From a bacterium (lineage in GTDB: Bacteria; Spirochaetota; UBA4802; UBA5550), in NCBI GenBank assembly GCA_024224995.1, contig JAAENB010000515.1, positions 1-18,694 of the forward strand: DNA of 18,694 bases, given 5' to 3'. The stretch's first letter is position 1; each line of letters begins with the position of its first letter. The notes beneath the pieces were generated by a model. The model saw nothing but the letters and a program-made list of their open reading frames with translations. It was not told the origin of the DNA and ran no database searches. Positions 1-6,283 of this stretch are shown in pieces. A program made the translations under genes and the position numbers.

Positions 1-47
1 CCTTTAAGAAGGTTGAAAAAAAATAATCTCATTTATAATCCTTTAAA

Positions 48-446
48 TTATACTACTTCAGGACTATAATAGTTTTTTATATTCTTGCTGCTAAATAATA
101 CAATCAATAACCATGCTAAGGGAACTAAAAGAGTTAATACCGGAATTACTTGCACAAGAGTTTGGTTTGCTGAAAAGTCACGAAAAAAGATAGAAAGAGT
201 CGATATAATCATTAAAGAGATAAATATCTTTGACAGCACCAAAGCCCATTTTCTTTTCATGTTAAGGAATACAATAATAATAATTAAACCGGCATGAATA
301 GAAAAAATTAATAGAAATCTGATAATCAAGCCCATAGGTGAAGACTTATCCGGCAAAGCAAAAAAATTTAAACCTGAGAATAAAGTGATTGTAGAAAATA
401 TTGCCAGCAAAATACTAACAGCAATAACCGTTCCGGGTTTTTTCAT
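48..446 (-). CDS. Small four-helix membrane protein, paralogue of the 946-1377 gene
   Basis: The 132-residue product is almost wholly hydrophobic, with likely membrane helices near residues 5-28, 42-61, 67-88 and 99-118. It starts MKKPG, has a basic FLNMKRKWAL loop before the third helix and ends WLLIVLFSSKNIKNYY. The start at 446 is preceded by a good GGAGGA ribosome binding site (452-457) at short spacing. The protein at 946-1377 shares MKKPG, FLNM-basic-KWAL-SKIF and WLLI-LF-S-NIKNY, so the two are tandem paralogues separated by a broken acetyltransferase gene. I do not recognise a function; the pattern is that of short uncharacterised four-helix bacterial membrane proteins. The gene is probably transcribed with the two upstream minus-strand genes. 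Confidence 0.8.
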   Translation of the reverse strand: MKKPGTVIAVSILLAIFSTITLFSGLNFFALPDKSSPMGLIIRFLLIFSIHAGLIIIIVFLNMKRKWALVLSKIFISLMIISTLSIFFRDFSANQTLVQVIPVLTLLVPLAWLLIVLFSSKNIKNYYSPEVV

Positions 447-516
447 AATGTTCCTCCATTTAAAAAATATATTAAAAACTAATTATTTGTTCTCATCCTC
501 CGCCAGGGTAACCGCC

Positions 517-665
517 CCCCGGCTAAGATCTCCGTAAACAAGCCCGTAAAGGCGTTGCACGCAACGTCTCTAAGAAAAAGCCCCGGCTAAGATCTCCATA
601 AACAAGCCCGTAAAGGCGTTGCACGCAACGTCTCTAAAAAAGGCCCCGGCTAAGATCTCCATAAA
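517..665. repeat. Tandem 63-64 bp repeat, two full copies plus a partial third, inside a decayed gene
   Basis: Copies begin with CCCCGGCTAAGATCTCC at 517, 581 and 644. The first two run about 64 and 63 bp and are nearly identical; the third stops after 22 bp, where the acetyltransferase reading frame begins. Each full copy contains the palindromic core GGCGTTGCACGCAACGTCTC (about 551-570 and 615-634). The CCCCGG..TAA.ATCTCCG half resembles two elements in the spacer before the beta-propeller gene (3829 and 3923). It looks like a dispersed, probably non-autonomous repeat that has been duplicated. No transposase is present. Confidence 0.85.
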
Positions 666-939
666 TTTCAGGAGTATGATTATCAATAAAACCATACCCT
701 TTGTTCTCTTCCGGGAAGAGTCTGGCCCAGGCAGCAGCAACCGGATTATTTTCATAAACGGATATCACCCCGATATCCCCTTTTTGCCCCCAGTTACTAA
801 TGTACCTGGAAAGCAGGGGATCATCAATAATAGATACGGGTAATTTTTTTTCTGATTCATGAACATAAATAGCTTCGTAAAGCATTTCGCGAAGAAAGAA
901 ACAGTTTTCTTGATTTATGTTTATTATATCAATATGCAT
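634..939 (-). pseudogene. GNAT N-acetyltransferase, N-terminal half only
   Basis: The 101-residue reading frame holds the N-terminal half of a GNAT acetyltransferase: the FLREMLYEAIYV helix, the DDPLLSRYISNWG segment, DIGVISVYENNPVAAAWARL and the ENKGYGFIDNHTPEI strand. In intact relatives this last strand is followed by a [LI]SIAVLPEYRGKGIG-type acetyl-CoA loop and the C-terminal half. Here the frame runs into the repeat after TPEI and stops. The acetyl-CoA binding motif is therefore absent and the enzyme cannot be functional as a standard GNAT. Past the last repeat copy the same frame reads AVTLAEDENK and stops at 483-485, which may be a remnant of the original 3' end. The ATG lies 7 bp after the stop codon of the upstream membrane protein gene. 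Confidence 0.75.
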
Positions 940-945
940 TTGGAA

Positions 946-1377
946 TTAATACGCGGACTCCGGGATTAAGTTCTCATCAGTACTAAAATAATTTTTTATA
1001 TTCTGACTTCTAAATAATGTAATTAATAACCAGACCAGGAAACTCAAAGGAATAGATGCTGGAATGAAGCCCCCTATGCCGCCCCCGGGTGAATCTTCTC
1101 TTAAAACAGAAGAAACAAAACTAACAGCAAGTAATAAAATTATTGAAGAGAAAAATATTTTTGACGCTATCAAAGCCCATTTTTTCCTCATATTAAGAAA
1201 TATAATAATAACAATGCAAAAACAATGCATTATAACACCAAATAGAATTGTGGTAGTTGTGAAAGCAATTGAAGGCGGCTTCGGAAGTGTAAGTACACTT
1301 AAAGCTAGAAATAAAAATATTGCTGAAAATAGCGCTAAAGCAATTGTCGTAGCAATAATTGATCCTGGTTTTTTCAT
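946..1377 (-). CDS. Small four-helix membrane protein, paralogue of the 48-446 gene
   Basis: The 143-residue protein has probable membrane helices near residues 5-30, 41-62, 68-90 and 104-124. It shares the N-terminal MKKPG, the FLNMRKKWAL-SKIF segment and the WLLITLFRSQNIKNYF end with the 132-residue protein at 48-446, so the two arose by duplication. A glycine-rich DSPGGGIGG loop lies between helices 3 and 4 and is absent from the paralogue. The ribosome binding site is weaker (AAGGA read on the minus strand at 1384-1388). It is the first gene of a likely minus-strand unit with the broken acetyltransferase and the second paralogue. Its function is not recognised. Confidence 0.8.
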   Translation of the reverse strand: MKKPGSIIATTIALALFSAIFLFLALSVLTLPKPPSIAFTTTTILFGVIMHCFCIVIIIFLNMRKKWALIASKIFFSSIILLLAVSFVSSVLREDSPGGGIGGFIPASIPLSFLVWLLITLFRSQNIKNYFSTDENLIPESAY

Positions 1378-1594
1378 AATTTATCCTTTGTTTTAAATAT
1401 AAATTTGGAGCGGTATATACAATACTGCTAATATCGCTCTGAAATTTCAACACTTTTTCAGCGTGCTTTTCCGGCAAAACACATTCCGTCCCGTCGGCCC
1501 AAACTAAATTTCTAAAAGACCTTGACGATTTTTTTAATAATAAAACATTGGTCCCATACGGAATTTATGTTTAAAGAGTTTAGAGGGAACAAGA

Positions 1595-2848
1595 ATGAAT
1601 GATAAAAAAATTATAATTGTAGGGGCCGGAGCAGCCGGAATCAGTACCGCGTATGAACTTAAAAAAAAGGGATATGAAAATATAACAGTACTGGAAAAAG
1701 ACAAGCGCATTGGAGGGAAATGCCTCACTGTTGATATAGAGGAGAAAAATTACGAATTAGGCGCTGTTATAGTCGGTTCAACATATACGCATGTAAGAGA
1801 ATATATAAAAGAAGCGGGAGTGGAGCTCATTGAAATGGGCAAAACCGCTTTTTATGAGGTTGAAAAAGGCAAGGGATTGACTACCTTCGGGAAATTAAAA
1901 TTTTATCTAACTAATATGCTGCCTATGGCCGGACACATGCTATCGGAGTTGCGAACATATAAAAGGCAAGTAGGGTATGCGGGTATAAACAAAGAAGAAC
2001 TTGGGATGTCTTTTGAGGAATGGTTGAATAAAAGAAATTTATCAAAGTTTTTTACCGTATTGGCATCCTGTTATGTAAGCTGGGGATATGGTTTTTTTGA
2101 AGAGGTAGCGGCAGCGTATGTAGTAAAATTGCTGCATCATGAGCGGGTAAACAGAACCTTTGTTAAAAAGCCCTTCAGCAGAGCTAAAACCCATGTAATC
2201 GCGGAAGGGTACCAGGGACTGCTCGAAACAATGGCAAAAAAAGCAAATATTGATGTTCAACTTGATGTTGATATTAAGAGCATTAAAAGAAATAAAACCG
2301 TTAAACTTAAAACAAATAAAGGGAACCTTGAGTGTGATACATTAATAGTAGCATGCCCGCCTAATAATTTAAAAGGTATCCTGGATGAAAAACCCATTGA
2401 AGATGAACTGATAAATAAAATTAAAAATGTGGACTTTCGAACATTCGCTTGCAAAGTGGATAATCTCGATATTCCTGAGTTTATTTTCTGTATCGATAAT
2501 CTTCGCGCCAATAAAGCCGGTCACTCCGTAGCAATCTATAAAAGATGGGACGATAGTAATATTGTTACTTTTGGGAATATAAACGTGAATGAGAGTACGG
2601 AAGCGCTTTTGGAAAAGCTCAAGGAAGATGTTCATAACCTTGGCGGCTCAATAACGGAAGTCGTGGAACATGTCCAATGGGAGTATTTTCCTCATGTAGA
2701 ACCATCAGAAATAAAAACCGGTTATTACGATAAACTGGAAACTCTGCAAGGGGAAAATAGCACATATTATTCAGGTGAATTTCTCGCGTTTAGCGCGGTT
2801 GAATATATTGCGGAATATTCAAAAGAATTAGTAAATAAACATTTCTAA
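1595..2848 (+). CDS. FAD-dependent amine-oxidase-fold protein, resembling PAI fatty-acid double-bond isomerase
   Basis: The 417-residue protein opens with an FAD-binding Rossmann motif GAGAAG (residues 10-15), a ribose-binding glutamate (E34) and the IGGKC loop (39-43) of the flavin monoamine oxidase superfamily. The C-terminal FAD motif YYSGE is at 391-395. Features remembered from the Cutibacterium acnes linoleate isomerase PAI recur in order: GGKC, YELGA, an AAYVVKLL segment, RWDD, WEYFPHV (362-368), GYYDKLETLQG and YSKELV. The length is also close to that family (about 424 residues). I infer a cytosolic flavoprotein acting on an unsaturated lipid or other substrate by internal redox. The family assignment is firm and the substrate is not. 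A GAGGGA ribosome binding site lies at about 1582-1587. The gene stands alone; its neighbours give no pathway clue. Confidence 0.75.
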   Translation: MNDKKIIIVGAGAAGISTAYELKKKGYENITVLEKDKRIGGKCLTVDIEEKNYELGAVIVGSTYTHVREYIKEAGVELIEMGKTAFYEVEKGKGLTTFGKLKFYLTNMLPMAGHMLSELRTYKRQVGYAGINKEELGMSFEEWLNKRNLSKFFTVLASCYVSWGYGFFEEVAAAYVVKLLHHERVNRTFVKKPFSRAKTHVIAEGYQGLLETMAKKANIDVQLDVDIKSIKRNKTVKLKTNKGNLECDTLIVACPPNNLKGILDEKPIEDELINKIKNVDFRTFACKVDNLDIPEFIFCIDNLRANKAGHSVAIYKRWDDSNIVTFGNINVNESTEALLEKLKEDVHNLGGSITEVVEHVQWEYFPHVEPSEIKTGYYDKLETLQGENSTYYSGEFLAFSAVEYIAEYSKELVNKHF

Positions 2849-2872
2849 ATGGTTTTAATTCCGGCAGGGGAG

Positions 2873-2912
2873 GGTAATCGGAGGCCCTCCGGGCCGGGTA
2901 ACCGGTAATCGG
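2873..2912. repeat. GGTAATCGG-type short repeat cluster, left copy
   Basis: The spacer after the flavoprotein gene holds GGTAATCGGAGGCCC (2873-2887), GGTAACCGG (2897-2905) and GGTAATCGG (2904-2912). The inner part can form a GGAGG-CCTCC hairpin. The same 15-mer recurs at 3692-3706 just after the 185-residue membrane protein gene, so the two copies bracket that gene and its promoter. No gene was seen in the 2849-3128 spacer. Confidence 0.7.
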
Positions 2913-2965
2913 AAAAACCGCCTTAACGGCAAAAAACCTCGAACCCTTCTCTTTTCCATAATTCC

Positions 2966-2993
2966 TTGACAATTCCCCAATAATTGCTACAAT
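2966..2993 (+). promoter_or_regulatory. Sigma-70-type promoter with extended -10, for the tubulin-like gene block
   Basis: TTGACA at 2966-2971 is a perfect -35 box. TACAAT at 2988-2993 is a near-perfect -10 box, separated by 16 bp. A TG one base before the -10 (2985-2986) makes it an extended -10. The predicted transcript would start near 3000, leaving a leader of about 128 nt before the ATG at 3129. The leader is AT-rich; I see no known riboswitch in it. This is the best promoter in the window and lies upstream of the whole co-directional block. Confidence 0.7.
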
Positions 2994-3128
2994 AACTTAA
3001 ATAAAAAAATTAAAACAGGGATAATCCCCCAAAGAAGGGCATAAAAGAGCCTTTATTTGCGGTAAAATCCTGAAAATTAGCGGAAAAAACAATATTATTT
3101 ATATTCTATAAGGAAGAAAATAAAAAAA

Positions 3129-3686
3129 ATGGCATTATACAGCAAAAAATACAAAAGCGTCGAAATGCAGAACACCAAGGATCCCAATGCTCCGCGTGAC
3201 GCAGACGCCCACAGCCATATGATCCGTACCTACAAGATCGATGAGGCGCAAACTCATGAATTATCCCTTGGCCTTACGGATTTCCTGGCCCCCAGAGCCT
3301 GGGCAGGCCCCTTTTTTATGACCCTTATGATAGCCGGTTTTGTCCTGGCCCTGGTTTACGGCCTTATGGCTGCGGGCGGGAAGATAAATTTGGGCAGGGA
3401 AACCTGGGGAACTGCGGAAAAAGCCTTTATCATCGCGGCAGGTGTGGTATACCTGTTAATATGGATGGCACTGACAGTCCGGAGACATATAAAGCGGGCA
3501 AAAGAAGAGCTCGTAATAAAAGAGCGGGGAAAGGCCCTCTGGACGCTCATAGACGAAAAAAAATGGGACAGCTTTGTAAAGCTCACGCAATTAAAGCAGC
3601 GCAAAGAAACCCTGGACGAATACAACGAACGCCAGCAGGACGCGGCAGCGGAAGACGCGGAGAAAAAAGGGAAGATGTTGTCGTAA
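3129..3686 (+). CDS. Two-helix membrane protein of unknown function, first gene of the tubulin-like block
   Basis: The 185-residue protein has a polar N-terminus (1-58), two membrane helices (about 60-82 and 97-117) and a charged, helical C-terminal tail (118-185) rich in Lys, Glu and Arg. By the positive-inside pattern (RRHIKRAK directly after the second helix) both ends face the cytosol. There is no signal peptide or recognised domain. A purine-rich AAGGAAG at 3110-3116 is the only ribosome binding site, rather far (about 12 nt) from the ATG. Standing first behind the strong promoter at 2966, it may act as a membrane adaptor for the proteins encoded downstream. That role is inferred from position only. 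Confidence 0.75.
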   Translation: MALYSKKYKSVEMQNTKDPNAPRDADAHSHMIRTYKIDEAQTHELSLGLTDFLAPRAWAGPFFMTLMIAGFVLALVYGLMAAGGKINLGRETWGTAEKAFIIAAGVVYLLIWMALTVRRHIKRAKEELVIKERGKALWTLIDEKKWDSFVKLTQLKQRKETLDEYNERQQDAAAEDAEKKGKMLS

Positions 3687-3691
3687 AGCAA

Positions 3692-4024
3692 GGTAATCGG
3701 AGGCCCGGTTATCGGGTTATCGGTTAAGAAAAAGGCGGACCCGTAGAGGGATTGTGTTCGTCGGTAAAAGAGCCCCCGAGGGGCGACGTCATGTAGCTCG
3801 GGGTTTTAACCCCGTGGAACAGAACGGACCCCGGATAAAATCTCCGGGGAACCATCGGTCCATTCTCATAACGTGGGGTGCGGCCCCTGCGAGGGGTGCG
3901 GCCCCTCTGTATGAGGAACAAGCCCCGGATTTTATCTCCGTGGGCAGAACGGAACCATTTCCCAAAATCTTCTACCCCCTCGGGGGGCCAGGGGGGGATG
4001 GTGCCCCCTCTGGGGGTTAGGGGG
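3692..4024. repeat. Mosaic of short palindromic and G-rich repeats filling the spacer before the propeller gene
   Basis: This almost 400 bp spacer holds no convincing gene. In order: GGTAATCGGAGGCCC (3692-3706) followed by two overlapping GGTTATCGG units (3707-3723); an AGCCCCCGAGGGGCGA element (about 3771-3786); the hairpin CGGGGTTTTAACCCCG (3799-3814); the hairpin CCCCGGA-loop-TCCGGGG (3829-3849); two tandem copies of GGGGTGCGGCCCCT (3875-3888 and 3893-3906); a second CCCCGGATTTTATCTCCG element (about 3923-3940); and four G-runs (3982-3987, 3991-3997, 4012-4016, 4020-4024). Similar units occur at 517-665 and 5295-5367. The hairpins could stabilise or attenuate the transcript between the first and second genes. 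Confidence 0.75.
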
Positions 4025-4080
4025 CAATCATAGCAGGAAGCCCCTGGTTAAACGTTAAACTTTTTAAAAGGAAGAAAGCA

Positions 4081-5289
4081 ATGGGTACAAATTCCTATGT
4101 AAAGCCGTTAAAGGCATTCGATCCAAAGAAGAACCTCCTGGTGAATGAGGGTTTTAAGCTGAGCAATCTTCATACGGATAATGACCCGTTTGGTGACCTG
4201 GAAGAAGACTATATGACCGAAGCCGGGGACGATATTGGCAAGGAATTTTGCAGCATGAAGACCGGAAGCGCCATTAAGGCCGGAGTGGTGCCTGTGGAGA
4301 ACGCGCATGGGAAGACAATATTTTTAACGGGAAATAAAGCGGGAGAGGTGTACCTGCTGCAGCTGGAAAATAATGAGCTGAAAAAGATCATGAGTACCAG
4401 GATCAGCGGAAGTATAATACGGACGCCGGCCTATGCCGATGGCGTGATCTATTGCACAACCAGGGAAGGAAATATATTTGCCCTCAAAACCGGACTGGAA
4501 GACAAACAGACCGATATACGAAGGGGCATCAAGCCCAAAGTATTGTGGAAACACCAGATGAAAAAAGGCATACTTACACAGCCCGTGGCAACAGGAAGGA
4601 TCCTGATCATCGCGAGCCTGGGAGGGATCTTCGGGTATGAAGCGTATTATAAAAATGAAACCGATAAAGCAATAGGACGGCCCCTGTGGGCGCGAAGTAT
4701 CAACGGAGTGGTCTCAACGCCGCGGATCGATTCCGGGATAATATATATCGGGTCAGAGGACAAGCATGTCTATGCCTTTGATTACGGCGGAAGCAAAGTG
4801 AACCTGGTCTGGTCATCGGCAGTGAGTGCCCAGGTGCGGGCACAGCCCTGTCTTACGCAAAAAGATAATGGGGTTATGGTGCCAACCCTTGACGGGTTTG
4901 TCTATTGGCTCGACAGGAAAACCGGAAAATCGCGATGGTGGTTTATTGTAAAGTCAGCGGTCTACAGCAGCATTGTCTCGACAATAATCGGCGGTAAGGA
5001 GTATTTTTACTTCGGCGCCGACAACGGAACCTTTTACTGTATAAACGATGCCGGTAAAAAGGTCTGGGAGTTTAAAACAAACGCGCGCATACGGGCCGAA
5101 GCCGTAATACAAAAAGACCGCATATATTTTGGATCGGAAGATAACAACCTCTACGCCCTGGACGTAAAAACCGGCAAAGAGGTTTTTAAATATTCAACAG
5201 ACGGAAACATAAACAGCGCGCCCCTGGTAATGGACGACCTGGTCTTTTTCGGCTCATCCGACAGTTTTGTCCACGGGGTTCATTTGTAG
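4081..5289 (+). CDS. PQQ-type beta-propeller repeat protein without a signal peptide
   Basis: The 402-residue protein has a polar N-terminal 60 residues, then about eight consecutive propeller repeats of the PQQ/BamB type. Typical units are GVIYCTTREGNIFALKTG, GIIYIGSEDKHVYAFD, YFYFGADNGTFYCIND and RIYFGSEDNNLYALDVKTG. Each follows the pattern of a strand, G-S-x-D-x-x-[LV]-Y-A-[LF]-D and a W or aromatic strand. Propellers of this type are usually periplasmic (BamB, quinoprotein dehydrogenases), but the start here is MGTNSYVKPLKAFDPKK, with no hydrophobic stretch, so this one should be cytosolic. It probably acts as a protein-protein scaffold. The ATG follows AAGGAAG at suitable spacing. It is the second gene of the tubulin-like block. 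No catalytic dehydrogenase residues are evident. Confidence 0.85.
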   Translation: MGTNSYVKPLKAFDPKKNLLVNEGFKLSNLHTDNDPFGDLEEDYMTEAGDDIGKEFCSMKTGSAIKAGVVPVENAHGKTIFLTGNKAGEVYLLQLENNELKKIMSTRISGSIIRTPAYADGVIYCTTREGNIFALKTGLEDKQTDIRRGIKPKVLWKHQMKKGILTQPVATGRILIIASLGGIFGYEAYYKNETDKAIGRPLWARSINGVVSTPRIDSGIIYIGSEDKHVYAFDYGGSKVNLVWSSAVSAQVRAQPCLTQKDNGVMVPTLDGFVYWLDRKTGKSRWWFIVKSAVYSSIVSTIIGGKEYFYFGADNGTFYCINDAGKKVWEFKTNARIRAEAVIQKDRIYFGSEDNNLYALDVKTGKEVFKYSTDGNINSAPLVMDDLVFFGSSDSFVHGVHL

Positions 5290-5294
5290 TTTGA

Positions 5295-5367
5295 GCCCCC
5301 CACCCCCTCGCAGGGGTCGCACCCCCTCGCAGGGGTCGCACCCCTCCGGGGGTTGGGGGGGTAGGGG
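5295..5367. repeat. Inverted copies of the GGGGTGCGRCCCCT repeat plus a G-quadruplex-like run
   Basis: The spacer between the propeller and the next gene holds AGGGGTCGCACCCC twice (5312-5325 and 5331-5344, period 19). Its reverse complement differs by one base from the two copies at 3875-3906, so the element lies in opposite orientation on either side of the propeller gene. It is followed by G5-TT-G7-TA-G4 (5348-5367), which fits a four-run G-quadruplex pattern and ends 13 nt before the AAGGAG ribosome binding site (5381-5386) of the next gene. The C-rich start (5295-5306) could also pair with the G-rich end. Confidence 0.75.
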
Positions 5368-5394
5368 CAGGAAACAAACAAAGGAGAAGACACA

Positions 5395-6279
5395 ATGATA
5401 AGATGGATCAAATTATTTAACGAGATCAACCCATTTAATCATTTTGATATGCGGGCAGTTGAAATGGAAAAAGACCTGGAGTTTTTGCAATTGGTCGTAG
5501 TAATGCTGGCCCTGGTCACGGTAATACTCATAGTGGTAGTCTTTCTTCAAATGCTCAAGCAGAATAAACTGAGAGAGGCAGCAGCAGGGACCGGGGATGA
5601 AAAACCGGAAAAGAAACCGGCAAAGAAGGGAAAAGCCCGGGCAAAGGATCAGACCCCCCTGCCCGTAGGCGTGAAAATAGCCCCCAAAGAACTCCCCGAC
5701 CCCGGGCTCATATTCAAGTTTTCCCTGGCAAATGAGAAAACCAAAGAGAAACTCATAACCGTAGGGCAAATAGAAGGAAACATCAAAACCTATTCAACGG
5801 AAATTATGGACGATCACCTGAGTATTTTTATACGGATACTGGATAACCAGCGGGAACGGGACATATACGATCTGCCCGATAAAATAGTAGAAGAATATAT
5901 GCTCGACCTGAGACGAGACGGCAAAGCCCTGATCTATCATCAGGGCATGGAAAATTATAAAGAGATGGAATCGCGGAAGCGGATTTATTTAAAGCAGGAA
6001 GCGGAAGAAACAGAAGATGTTACCTTTCAGTCTCTGGACGCGAAGTCGCCAATACGGATACGGCTGGGAGACCGCTTAAACCAGGACGGGAAATTCGTGA
6101 GCGGGTATTTTGAGTTTCATTTATTTACCCAGGACTATACAGTACAAACTAAAGCGGGAATACCAAAGATCGAAAAGAATTTTTTGGTGCGATTATATAA
6201 AATATATCCCGGCTATGACACAGGCTCACCAACGGAAGAGGGACTTTATCCGATGGTAGATCCATATACAACAGGATGA
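5395..6279 (+). CDS. Single-pass membrane protein with basic linker and soluble C-terminal domain, unknown
   Basis: The 294-residue protein has one membrane helix at residues 31-53. A linker rich in Lys, Ala, Pro and Glu follows (about 54-95, with KPEKKPAKKGKARAK). Then comes a roughly 190-residue mixed alpha/beta soluble domain. The basic linker predicts a cytosolic C-terminal domain. That domain contains a stretch resembling receptor-like regulatory domains (strand-rich LITVGQIEGNIKTYSTEIM, then DLPDKIVEEYMLDLRRDGKAL and ESRKRIYLK). A diverged PilZ or YcgR-like fold came to mind, but the diagnostic residues are missing. AAGGAG at 5381-5386 sets the start. Its stop codon lies only 4 nt before the ATG of the tubulin-like gene, so the two are almost certainly co-translated. 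It may be the membrane anchor of that protein. Confidence 0.75.
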   Translation: MIRWIKLFNEINPFNHFDMRAVEMEKDLEFLQLVVVMLALVTVILIVVVFLQMLKQNKLREAAAGTGDEKPEKKPAKKGKARAKDQTPLPVGVKIAPKELPDPGLIFKFSLANEKTKEKLITVGQIEGNIKTYSTEIMDDHLSIFIRILDNQRERDIYDLPDKIVEEYMLDLRRDGKALIYHQGMENYKEMESRKRIYLKQEAEETEDVTFQSLDAKSPIRIRLGDRLNQDGKFVSGYFEFHLFTQDYTVQTKAGIPKIEKNFLVRLYKIYPGYDTGSPTEEGLYPMVDPYTTG

Positions 6280-6283
6280 GAAT

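Noticed and set aside
570..755. Minus-strand reading frame with a repeated MEILAGAF peptide
   Set aside because: It only translates the tandem DNA repeat in an alternative frame and overlaps the acetyltransferase fragment.
1522..1550. Promoter before the flavoprotein gene (TTGACG at 1522)
   Set aside because: No acceptable -10 box lies 15-18 bp downstream.
3692..4024. CRISPR-like array in the repeat-rich spacer
   Set aside because: Repeats differ from each other, have no regular spacers, and there are no cas genes.
5395..6279. PilZ (c-di-GMP receptor) domain in the single-pass membrane protein
   Set aside because: The RxxxR and DxSxxG motifs are not present; only a vague resemblance remains.
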